A stretch of DNA of 41,013 nt from a virus. The position numbers and the translations under genes were made by a program. This document shows, piece after piece, positions 33,889 to 41,013 of the stretch. Location of the stretch: positions 1-41,013 of IMG/VR virus record IMGVR_UViG_3300046737_000067; one strand, written 5' to 3'. Each line of letters opens with the position of its first letter. Within the stretch, counting starts at the first letter, position 1. The notes beneath the pieces were generated by a model. The model had not been told where the DNA came from. It was given only the letters and a program-made list of their open reading frames with translations, and ran no database searches.

Positions 33889-35906
33889 TAGCCGTTTCCA
33901 TATCCGTAGGGATTCGTCGGAATACCGCCGGAATAGGATGGATACACGGGGGCTTGCGGCCCGGCGGTCGCACCCGGTAGCCCTTGCGGCAGTCCGGTGT
34001 TATACGGGATATTCGGCGGCACCGCTGGACGCTGCTGCGGATACAACTGATTAAAGTAGGCCGCCTGCTGCGCCGCGTTCCCAATGTTCCCGAGCGCCCC
34101 CGCATACGCATTCGCGCCAGCCATGCCGGCCGCCGCATTCGCATTGCCCTGCCCGCTATAGAGCCCGGCGGCGCTATTGCCGTAATTGAGGGCGGAATTC
34201 TGCCCCAGCCCGGCGAGCGCCAACTGCTGATTGAACGCCGTGTTCTGATTGTTCTGATACACGCCGTAATTCGTATTGAACGTCTGCAACCCCTGATTGA
34301 AGCCCTGGTTCTGCCCCGCCAGCCCCAGATAGCCCTGCGACACGCCGAGATTCCCCTGCGCGACGCCGAGATTGCCGAGCCCGAGGTTGTAGCTCTGGTC
34401 CGCTTGCTTGTTGCCGAGCGAGAGATTCCCGAGCCCCAGGTTGTAACTGTTCGCCGCCTGCGCCGCGCCGAGATTCAACTGCCCGAGGCCGAGCGCCGCG
34501 TTCGTGTTCGCATTGAACGCGCCGAGTTGATTCGCGTTGTTCGCCTGCTCGACGTTGAAGCGATTCGCGAAGTTGCTCTGCGCCGCCGCCGCGTTCTGCG
34601 AGGCATTGAACTGCGCATTCTGCTGCTGCAGCGGCTGATAGGCGTTATAGGCCGCCAACTGGTTCTGAATGTTCTGCGCCTGCGTGTTGTAGTCCATGCC
34701 GGCGTTGAACGTGCCCGCTTGCAGGTTCGCGCCCTGATTGGCGAGCGCCGCCTGCTGCTGCTGCCCGGCGTTGAACTGCTGCGCCTGCTGGCCGGCATTC
34801 ACGTTGAACTGCGCAGCGTTGAGGTTCGCGCCCTGGTTCGCGAGTTGCGCGGCCTGCTGGAACTGGTTTGTGAGCCCGTAGGCTTGCGCCTGCGCGGCGT
34901 TGTTCTGCCCGGTGACCGATGCCTGATTCGTCAGGTTCTGCTGGTAAGTCTGGCGGGCGCGTTCGTTCGCGGCCTGGTATTCCTGGCTCGCGGACTGGCC
35001 CGCGTAGTCCATAAGCGCCTTGCCGGTCGCGCCCGTGTTGAGGAAGCCGCGCGCCGCCGCGCTGTTCTGCAGCGCCCCGAGTCCCTGCGACAGTCGGAAC
35101 TTGTAACTGGGATCTTGCTGGAGTTGGTCGGCCGTCAGGTTCTGGAAGCCGGACGGATCGTTGACATCCTTCGCGGTCAGCGCCTGCGGTCCGGTGACTT
35201 GGTCGGCGGTGACCTTCGCGGGTCCGCCGATCGTCTGCCCGGTGACCTGATCCGCCGTGACCGCGCCGGGCTGGTTGATGCTGCCGAGCGTCAGCTTGTC
35301 CGGCCCCTGCACGGCGGTCGGCGTGTAGTCCTGCGCGGCGGTGAGTTCCTTGGCGCTAACCGAGCCGAGGTCACGCGGCAGCGCCGCCTGCGCGCCAGTG
35401 GCCCCCAGCGACGAAAAGCCGAGATCGCCCATGCCGGCGACCGGCCCCATCGCCGCCGCGCCAGCTGCGCCAGCGCCCTCGCCCGTGTCCCACGTCCATG
35501 CGGTGCCGCCGAGTCCGGCGGACTGCACGACCTGCACGAGCTTGCCGGTCGAAGGGTCCACAATCTTGCTGCCCTTGGACCCCCCAATGGACGAGCCCGA
35601 CGCCGCGAGCTCCGGATGCTGCGCGAAGGCTTGCTGGAGGCCCGCAGGCGTATGCGGATACTGGTTTAGGATGGCCGAGACGTTCTGCTGGTTGAACTGG
35701 AACGGGGCGCCGCCACCGGCGGCTGGTGTGCCCTGCGCCGTGCCCCCCGGCACGCCCGCTAACTGGTCGACCGCGAGCGGCCCCGCGCCCGTCACCCCGC
35801 CCTGCTCGTAGACCTGCGGTTGGACGGCCGGGGCGTAGTTCCCCACGTTGCCCCCCGCATTCGGGCCGAGCAAGTCCTGGTGCTGGTCAAACCAATCGTT
35901 CGGCAT
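33888..35906 (-). CDS. Gln/Asn/Gly-rich repetitive virion protein (672 aa)
   Basis: After an N-terminal start MPNDWFDQHQDLLGPNAGGN, residues about 290-600 are dominated by Asn, Gln, Ala and Leu with degenerate repeats such as NLGLGNL, AAQFN and NAGQQ. This is a low-complexity segment expected to be beta-solenoid-like, amyloid-like or disordered. Comparable long low-complexity proteins in podoviruses lie in the ejection module. ATG 35906 overlaps the upstream stop (ATGA). Confidence 0.65.
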   Translation of the reverse strand: MPNDWFDQHQDLLGPNAGGNVGNYAPAVQPQVYEQGGVTGAGPLAVDQLAGVPGGTAQGTPAAGGGAPFQFNQQNVSAILNQYPHTPAGLQQAFAQHPELAASGSSIGGSKGSKIVDPSTGKLVQVVQSAGLGGTAWTWDTGEGAGAAGAAAMGPVAGMGDLGFSSLGATGAQAALPRDLGSVSAKELTAAQDYTPTAVQGPDKLTLGSINQPGAVTADQVTGQTIGGPAKVTADQVTGPQALTAKDVNDPSGFQNLTADQLQQDPSYKFRLSQGLGALQNSAAARGFLNTGATGKALMDYAGQSASQEYQAANERARQTYQQNLTNQASVTGQNNAAQAQAYGLTNQFQQAAQLANQGANLNAAQFNVNAGQQAQQFNAGQQQQAALANQGANLQAGTFNAGMDYNTQAQNIQNQLAAYNAYQPLQQQNAQFNASQNAAAAQSNFANRFNVEQANNANQLGAFNANTNAALGLGQLNLGAAQAANSYNLGLGNLSLGNKQADQSYNLGLGNLGVAQGNLGVSQGYLGLAGQNQGFNQGLQTFNTNYGVYQNNQNTAFNQQLALAGLGQNSALNYGNSAAGLYSGQGNANAAAGMAGANAYAGALGNIGNAAQQAAYFNQLYPQQRPAVPPNIPYNTGLPQGLPGATAGPQAPVYPSYSGGIPTNPYGYGNG

Positions 35907-36475
35907 CAGCCCACCCGCATGGCGCCACGGGCGATGAGTTGCGGCGCAATCGCCGCCGGCACATCACGCACGGACCCGTCCGGCCCCTGCAGTTTCACCA
36001 TCATGCCCTGCGCGCCGCCCTGCGCCATCGGTGGCGGGCCACCTTGCGCCATCTGCGGTCCCTGTCCGGCCATCGCCGCGCCCTGCGGCCCCGGCCCCAT
36101 CGGCGGACGGCCCATGCCGGCGAGCGAGCCAGGCGGCGGTCCCTGTGGCCCCGCTCCAGGCGGCATCCCCGGCGGCGGTCCCTGCGGCGGTCCCTGGAAC
36201 GGCTGGAACCCGTTCGACCCGCCAGCCCCGCCAAACTGCTGCGTATAGGGCTGGAAGTTGGCGCCCATCTGCCCGAGCCGCTGCGCCGCCGCGGACCCGA
36301 CGTCCATGTAGGGCTGGTTGGTGCGCTGCTGCACCGCGAGGGCTTGATTGGTCGCCTGCTGCTGCGCCTTCCGCGCGTTGCCGGCGGCGTGCGACTGCAT
36401 CGCGGCCCCGGCGACGGCGGTGCCGCCTGCGACCGCGGAGCCGATGAGCATGGCGGCCGGAATTCCGATCGGCAT
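35906..36475 (-). CDS. Virion-associated protein with Gly/Pro/Gln-rich tail (189 aa)
   Basis: MPIGIPAAMLIGSAVAGGTA is a glycine-rich hydrophobic start, then a helix AGNARKAQQQATNQALAVQQ. The C-terminal 120 residues are Gly-Pro-Met/Gln-rich and likely disordered. The N-terminal hydrophobic piece plus helices resembles small injected proteins. ATG 36475 is chosen; it overlaps the acetyltransferase-like gene's stop. Confidence 0.6.
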   Translation of the reverse strand: MPIGIPAAMLIGSAVAGGTAVAGAAMQSHAAGNARKAQQQATNQALAVQQRTNQPYMDVGSAAAQRLGQMGANFQPYTQQFGGAGGSNGFQPFQGPPQGPPPGMPPGAGPQGPPPGSLAGMGRPPMGPGPQGAAMAGQGPQMAQGGPPPMAQGGAQGMMVKLQGPDGSVRDVPAAIAPQLIARGAMRVG

Positions 36476-36840
36476 CACGCCTCCTTGAACGGCAACACGT
36501 AGTGGTCGCCCTCGAGCTTCGTCGCGCCGAGATGGCGCAGCAACTGGCGCGCCTCGTCATCGATCGCGGCGGTCATGACGCGGATGACACCCGCGTCGCG
36601 CGCCGTCTGCCGCATCCCGACGAGCAGATGCCGCACCACCGCCGGATGCTTGCGGTAGAGCGGATGGATCCACGCGCATTCGACATGCGGCAGCGTCATC
36701 AGCGCCCAATGCGCGACCACGACATCGCCATCTTCGACGACGACAATCTGCGTCTCCGCGCCGAGCCCCGGCACGACGGGCGCGATGTAGGTATCCGCGA
36801 GACGGTCGTATTCGGCGGCGGGCAGCACGCGGTGCGTCAT
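36475..36840 (-). CDS. GNAT-fold acetyltransferase-like protein (121 aa)
   Basis: The fold order is that of GNAT enzymes: MTHRVLPAAEYDRLADTYIA, then strand QIVVVEDGDVVVAHWALMTL, then VECAWIHPLYRKHPAVVRHL and VIRVMTAAIDDEARQLLRHL and LGATKLEGDHYVLP. The usual acetyl-CoA loop Q/RxxGxG/A is not obvious, so it may be catalytically reduced. In T7-like phages a GNAT-like fold occurs in an internal virion protein; a structural role is possible here. Confidence 0.55.
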   Translation of the reverse strand: MTHRVLPAAEYDRLADTYIAPVVPGLGAETQIVVVEDGDVVVAHWALMTLPHVECAWIHPLYRKHPAVVRHLLVGMRQTARDAGVIRVMTAAIDDEARQLLRHLGATKLEGDHYVLPFKEA

Positions 36841-36843
36841 CGG

Positions 36844-37467
36844 CTATTGCACCTCGAAGGACATCTGCATCGAGATGGCGGTGGCGTCGGTCGCCAGCGT
36901 CCAGTTGGGGGCCGCCAGCGTCTTGAACAGCACCAGCGTAGTGCCGGCGGCGTTGACCCGGCACAGTCCCGTCCCCTCTGTCCCGTTGTCGAGATACTTG
37001 AAGGCGCTGTCCATCGTCTTTGCGGCGGTGAACCCGCCAGGAATGGCGACGCGCAACTGGGCACTGACCACCCCGCCGACCGTCGTCGTGCCCAGCACCA
37101 GCGCCACCGTCATCGTCTTCCCCTCAAGCGTGTAGGCAAAGGTCGTCTGATCGCCAGCCGTCAGCGTCCACGTCATCGCGCCACTCGCGGTGAAGTTGGC
37201 CGCATTGAACGCCACGGGCGTCCATTCCCCCTGCGCCGCCGCGTAGTCGGTGCGGAAGAACCGCGTCGCATGGACATCGGCCGCCGTCACATTGCCGCTC
37301 ACGACGAGCGACGCGCCGGTGATCGCCCCCGTCACCGTCAGCGACTCGCCCGAAATCGCCCCGCTAATCCCGTCGCTGAGCGCCGTGAAATACCGCACCC
37401 AGTCCCGGCTAATCAGGCCATTCTCCGCGAGCACCGGCACGCGCAACGGGACCGGCGGCAGACTCAC
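36844..37467 (-). CDS. Beta-rich virion protein (207 aa)
   Basis: GTG 37467 overlaps the gp10-like stop. N-terminus MSLPPVPLRVPVLAENGLIS and then WVRYFTALSD is followed by repetitive GAITGASLVVSGNVTAADVH strands and a C-terminal beta domain (TWTLTAGDQTTFAYTLEGKT). It looks like a short tail-tip or fibre-anchor protein. Confidence 0.6.
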   Translation of the reverse strand: MSLPPVPLRVPVLAENGLISRDWVRYFTALSDGISGAISGESLTVTGAITGASLVVSGNVTAADVHATRFFRTDYAAAQGEWTPVAFNAANFTASGAMTWTLTAGDQTTFAYTLEGKTMTVALVLGTTTVGGVVSAQLRVAIPGGFTAAKTMDSAFKYLDNGTEGTGLCRVNAAGTTLVLFKTLAAPNWTLATDATAISMQMSFEVQ

Positions 37468-38909
37468 GACGTGCCCACGGTGATCTCAATCTCCGCATCC
37501 GCGATGCGAAACGACACCGGGTCCGAGAAGACAAACTGGTCCTGGTAGTTGCGCGCCTGCCCGCACGGCGACCAGAAGACGCGCGTGCTGTAGTCGCCCA
37601 GTTTCCCGGCCGACATCCACTTCTCCGGCCCCCACGTCTTGCCGCCGTCGCGCGAGGCGCGGCGCATGACCTGCGGATCGACGCCGACGGTCGGCTCCGT
37701 CCCGCTCAGCCCGACGCCGACATCCATCACCAGCCAGACCGACTGCACGGTGAAGCGCGTCTGCCCCATGCTGATGCGCGGCGGCTGCCGCAGGCGGCGC
37801 AGGGCTTCCCCGTCGACATCCGTGAACACGTCGAGCGCCATGCGATAGAGCTTCCCCGTCGTGCGGTCCCCGACGAGATGCTCGCCAAACGCAAAGGCGT
37901 GCGTCTGCACGCGCAGCGCCTCTTCGGTGCTCGTCGCCGTGTTCCAGTAGGGCCGCTCATGCCATGCGCCTTCGTTCACGTCGTAGCACCAGGTCTTCGA
38001 CTCGGTGGGAAAGGTGAGCACGTAGAACATATGTCCCGAGTCCTGGTAGCCAAAGGAGGTCGCATCCGCAATCGTCGCGTAGGATTCCAGTGCCGTCTCG
38101 ACGCCGTGCGTGCTGACGCGCTGCCCGTCGTAGCCGGAGGCCAGCAGCACCAAGCGCGAGCCTTGTGCGTTGGCGCTCACCCAGAGCAGCGGCGCGACGT
38201 CGCGCGTGGCGGAAAACGGCGCAACGATACCCTGCTCGAGAAACGCGCCCGGAATCGGCCCAAAAGGAAACGGGAACGTGCCGGCGTCATACCAGACTTC
38301 GCTGGTCTGCGAGCCCATGAGCCAGATTTCGCGGTGAATGACGGTCATCGCGACCCACGGGTCCGCGCCGGCGGTGCGCTGCGCGACTTGCGTCGGATCC
38401 CAGACGAGGCCGTTGAGCAGATCGGAGATTTGCAGTGTCGCGGTCGCCGCGTCGAGCGCGAGGAAGAACCCGTCGAGATACGCGCCCATCGTCGCCCCAG
38501 ACGCGAGCACCGTCGTCAGCACGTTCGTCGCGAGGTCGAGAATGTAGCCGACATCGCCGGAGGTGATGAAGAGTTGGCCGCCGTTCGGCCCGTTCCAGCA
38601 CATCGTCACCGGATTGACGTCGGCCGCCAGTGTGCCGCGCCCGGTCACCGTCCAATCGGCAAAGACTTCGTAGAGCCGGAAGCCGGAGACAAAGAAACTG
38701 CGGCCATTGACGCCGGCAATTTGTCCGCGAATCGGCCCTTCCGCCACCGTCACCAGGAGTTCAAAGCCCGGCGTCGGCAGCAGGCAATACGGCGTCTCGA
38801 CGTTCGGCGTCTCGTTCTTTTCTAAGTAAAAATTCACCGTGCGCTCATTCGCCGCCATGTAGGACGCCGACTGATAACTGGGGCCGAGAAAGCCGGGGTA
38901 CTTCGCCAT
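37464..38909 (-). CDS. P22 gp10-like packaged-DNA stabilisation/tail hub protein
   Basis: This 481-residue protein begins MAKYPGFLGPSYQSASYMAA, then NERTVNFYLEKNETPNVETP, YCLLPTPGFELLVTV, the characteristic N-terminus of gp10-family proteins in P22-type phages. The rest is a beta-propeller-like repetition (WNGPNGGQLFITSGDVGYIL, LLNGLVWDPTQ). gp10 joins gp4 and the needle to close the portal channel and bear the tail. Strongly supports a P22-like tail. Confidence 0.85.
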   Translation of the reverse strand: MAKYPGFLGPSYQSASYMAANERTVNFYLEKNETPNVETPYCLLPTPGFELLVTVAEGPIRGQIAGVNGRSFFVSGFRLYEVFADWTVTGRGTLAADVNPVTMCWNGPNGGQLFITSGDVGYILDLATNVLTTVLASGATMGAYLDGFFLALDAATATLQISDLLNGLVWDPTQVAQRTAGADPWVAMTVIHREIWLMGSQTSEVWYDAGTFPFPFGPIPGAFLEQGIVAPFSATRDVAPLLWVSANAQGSRLVLLASGYDGQRVSTHGVETALESYATIADATSFGYQDSGHMFYVLTFPTESKTWCYDVNEGAWHERPYWNTATSTEEALRVQTHAFAFGEHLVGDRTTGKLYRMALDVFTDVDGEALRRLRQPPRISMGQTRFTVQSVWLVMDVGVGLSGTEPTVGVDPQVMRRASRDGGKTWGPEKWMSAGKLGDYSTRVFWSPCGQARNYQDQFVFSDPVSFRIADAEIEITVGTS

Positions 38910-38912
38910 AGC

Positions 38913-39692
38913 TCAGAACGCGAAACAGGAGACGCGCAGAATGCTATTCCCGGCCCACGCTGTGGCCACTCCAGCCGCATTCTGTGATTCGACTGTTGCT
39001 GACGTCGTTGTCGATCCTGTTTGCACGGTATGCAACCCCACATGAGCCGCCGCACCCGTAATGTCAGTCACATAACAATTCCATCCATTCGTAGCGGTTG
39101 GTAATCCAATGACTCCAGAACTTCCGGGTGTGGTCGCCCCCACAGTGATCACAAATGCGGCGGTTCCATTGTTCGGAGTAAGCGTGGTGCCACTCGCCGC
39201 GAAGCCGCTAGAGATGGTGGGGGCGGCACCAGACGCCAGCAACGCGCCGAAACCGAGCCCCGCCGCGACCGTATCATCTGCGAGCCGAACCTGCAGCATC
39301 GTCCCAGACTGCTTCAACGCCGGGAAACTCGCCGTGGTGCCGCCGAGTTGCAGCATCGGCGTCGTGCCGGCGAGCGTGACCTTGCCGGCCGCGCCGCCGC
39401 GGGTGAGGAACGTATCGCCGGCGGACACGGCCGGATCGCCCGAGGAAAACTCAAGGGATTCACTCGATCGCAATCTGAAAACGCTATTCCCCACGAGAAA
39501 TTGATTCGCGCCCCCTGACGACGCGACGAGGTTGTTCGTCGCAGTCACGAACAATCCCGTCGAGGGCGCTGACGTAAAACTGATCGACGGCGCCGCCGCC
39601 GTCCCATCGGGAAACAACCCCGGCGTCGGAAATGTCGTCCCGCTCCCACTGAACGTGAACCCCGACTGGTCGATGAAGATGGAGGACGCCAT
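38913..39692 (-). CDS. Fibre-like/decoration virion protein (259 aa)
   Basis: Starting at ATG 39692 (overlapping the upstream stop, ATGA) gives MASSIFIDQSGFTFSGSGTT. It is a repetitive Gly/Ser/Thr beta-rich protein (TLAGTTPMLQLGGTTASFPA). It resembles short fibre or head-decoration proteins with shaft-like repeats. Specific role not known. Confidence 0.55.
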   Translation of the reverse strand: MASSIFIDQSGFTFSGSGTTFPTPGLFPDGTAAAPSISFTSAPSTGLFVTATNNLVASSGGANQFLVGNSVFRLRSSESLEFSSGDPAVSAGDTFLTRGGAAGKVTLAGTTPMLQLGGTTASFPALKQSGTMLQVRLADDTVAAGLGFGALLASGAAPTISSGFAASGTTLTPNNGTAAFVITVGATTPGSSGVIGLPTATNGWNCYVTDITGAAAHVGLHTVQTGSTTTSATVESQNAAGVATAWAGNSILRVSCFAF

Positions 39693-40051
39693 CAGTTCCC
39701 CCACGCCCACACGCTGACCGTCCCACCGCCGGTGATATTCGCCGTAATCCGGCACCGCACCGCCCAGAACGACCCCACCGCGTGCACCACCGTCTGCGCC
39801 CCGCCGGTAAACGCCGACGCATTGATGACCGCGCCCACCGCCGACCACGTCCCCGTATACGTGCCGTCGACATCGGGATTGAAATACGCCTCTTCGATCT
39901 GCAACGTCCCGCCGGAGGTCGTGCCGGTCGATTGCAGCGTGACGGTGAGCCGTGCGCCGAGCCCGCGCATCAGGATGATGCCGCCATTGCCGGTCGTCGC
40001 GGCCGTGTGCAGTTGGACGACGCCTGGAACCAAACTGTAAGGCGCTGGCAC
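39692..40051 (-). CDS. Small beta-sandwich virion protein (119 aa)
   Basis: GTG 40051 start. MPAPYSLVPGVVQLHTAATT then ILMRGLGARLTVTLQSTGTT and GTWSAVGAVINASAF give a compact beta-rich fold. It lies just downstream of the head-closure gene on the circle and directly upstream of the fibre-like gene. Probably a minor surface or adaptor protein. Confidence 0.6.
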   Translation of the reverse strand: MPAPYSLVPGVVQLHTAATTGNGGIILMRGLGARLTVTLQSTGTTSGGTLQIEEAYFNPDVDGTYTGTWSAVGAVINASAFTGGAQTVVHAVGSFWAVRCRITANITGGGTVSVWAWGN

Positions 40052-40140
40052 GTTGACTCCTAACCTGCGATAGAGTAGGCGGGCCGCGCGAGTGTAATCA
40101 GCACCCGTGCAGCCCTCACCAATACGACATCGGAGGTCGC

Positions 40141-40620
40141 ATGGCTGGACCCAAGCCTAAACCATTGGCTGTTCGATTCGCACGATTCGTTCAACCGGGA
40201 AAACCAGACGCCTGCTGGTTGTGGACCGGATCGATCGCGAGTAGTGGCTATGGACAAATTGCCGATCGTCCACGGCCGCCACTGCTGGCGCATCGGGTCG
40301 CATGGACGCTCGCGCACAGCCCCATCCCTGATGGCTTGTTCGTGTGCCATCACTGCGACGTGCGCGCCTGCGTCAATCCTGCGCACTTGTTTCTTGGCAC
40401 CGCGCGCGATAACACGCACGACATGTTCACCAAAGGCCGTGAAGGCCCGCGCAGAGGCTTGAATGGTGAACAGAGTCCGCGCGCAACGCTGACCGACGCC
40501 GCCGTTCACGACATTCGCACATCGACGGAACCATTGCTGGTGATGGCTCGACGTCATGGCGTTGGGATAACGACCATTTCCAAAGTGCGCCGCCGCGAAA
40601 CGTGGAGGCACTTACCGTGA
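40141..40620 (+). CDS. HNH homing endonuclease (paralogue of 18247-18741)
   Basis: 159 residues with CWLWTGSIASSGYGQI, AHRVAWTLAHSPIPDGLFVC, HHCDVRACVNPAHLFLG and an HTH (MARRHGVGITTISKVRR). It shares the VCHHCD...AC...HLFLGT core with the earlier HNH gene. It reads against the late genes and its stop overlaps the end of the gp4-like gene. It lies between head closure and the 119-residue gene. Confidence 0.85.
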   Translation: MAGPKPKPLAVRFARFVQPGKPDACWLWTGSIASSGYGQIADRPRPPLLAHRVAWTLAHSPIPDGLFVCHHCDVRACVNPAHLFLGTARDNTHDMFTKGREGPRRGLNGEQSPRATLTDAAVHDIRTSTEPLLVMARRHGVGITTISKVRRRETWRHLP

Positions 40621-41013
40621 ACTCCGCATCGTGTCGCTCAAAATATTGTAAGCACCTGAGGTATTCCCGGTGAGCGCCGGGTCAACACCTAATACCCCAG
40701 GGGCTACGTTCGTGCGCCGCAGGTTCGTCATCGCCCGCTCACGCATCTGCAACAACATCGGCGGGGGAGCCACGCCAAACGGATTGCACAACCGCACCGC
40801 GAGATCGTAAAGAAACCCTTCTTGATACCCGGCAGGCCCGATGACAACGGTGTTTAACGAGGCAGGGATATCGACGGCTTGCGGGCTATAAACGACGATG
40901 TCCACATTCTGTGAAACGACAGGCCAAAAGGATAACGTCGCATTCGCGTCGGCCAGATTGGTTTGAAAGAAACTTTGGATCGGAAGCGCGGACGACAGTC
41001 GCTTGATCGACAC
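40612..41013 (-). CDS. Head-closure / tail-accessory protein, P22 gp4-like (C-terminal part)
   Basis: This is the continuation of the frame starting at 466 on the circle. It ends in TAA at 40612 after ...NILSDTMRSSR. The last 127 bases duplicate the window's first 127. This part is helical and Pro-rich (GYQEGFLYDLAVRLCNPFGV, APPPMLLQMRERAMTNLRRT), the expected layout of the second helical half of head-completion proteins. It overlaps the HNH stop by nine bases. Confidence 0.6.
   Translation of the reverse strand: MSIKRLSSALPIQSFFQTNLADANATLSFWPVVSQNVDIVVYSPQAVDIPASLNTVVIGPAGYQEGFLYDLAVRLCNPFGVAPPPMLLQMRERAMTNLRRTNVAPGVLGVDPALTGNTSGAYNILSDTMRSSR
40887..41013. repeat. Terminal direct repeat, right copy (circular contig overlap)
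   Basis: This is an exact copy of bases 1-127. Removing one copy leaves a circle of 40,886 bases. P22-type phages package headful DNA and give circularly permuted genomes, which is consistent with a circular assembly and no unique physical ends. Confidence 0.95.

Noticed and set aside
1-41013. CRISPR array or toxin-antitoxin pair
   Set aside because: No regularly spaced 25-40 base repeats were seen, and no paired small genes matched a known toxin family.

Overview
The window is the complete, circularly permuted genome of a tailed phage with a P22-like (podovirus-type) head and tail module. The first 127 bases are repeated exactly as the last 127, and one reading frame (a gp4-like head-closure protein) stays open across the junction. 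This leaves about 40,886 unique bases in a closed circle. The sequence is GC-rich with many GTG starts and tightly overlapping ATGA/GTGA gene junctions, so a GC-rich bacterial host is likely. Nothing in the sequence names the host. No integrase, CI-like repressor, tRNA, RNA polymerase or DNA polymerase gene was found, so a lytic lifestyle that borrows the host replicase is the simplest reading.

Layout. All genes except the homing nucleases read outwards from one divergent control region at about 16476-16548. The rightward arm (16549-24410) is an early-type region. It holds many small, often Cys-rich or single-membrane-span proteins, then a recombination block: a 5'-3' exonuclease fused to a RecT-like annealing domain, followed by a DnaQ-like 3'-5' exonuclease. 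The leftward arm starts with small genes, a RuvC-like resolvase, a structured untranslated region and a primase-helicase. It then crosses a repeat-rich intergenic region that looks like an origin or packaging/control site (12601-12768) and continues into terminase small and large subunits, small genes, portal, scaffold, P22-type coat protein and head proteins. It runs through the contig junction into head closure (gp4-like), virion proteins, gp10-like DNA-stabilisation protein, ejection-type proteins, fibres, a lysis cassette (small membrane proteins and a lytic transglycosylase) and a glycoside-hydrolase-like enzyme. The two arms converge and overlap at 24349-24410.

Six homing-endonuclease-type genes (two GIY-YIG, four HNH or HNH-like) are scattered through the genome. 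One sits directly upstream of the coat gene. There the codon in the place of the expected ATG reads ATC, and a 254-base leader containing three perfect inverted repeats separates the nuclease from the coat gene.

The points most worth following are the one-chain exonuclease-annealase fusion, the missing coat-protein start codon with its structured leader, the array of about ten-base repeats next to the terminase genes, and the nested-stem untranslated element upstream of the primase operon.
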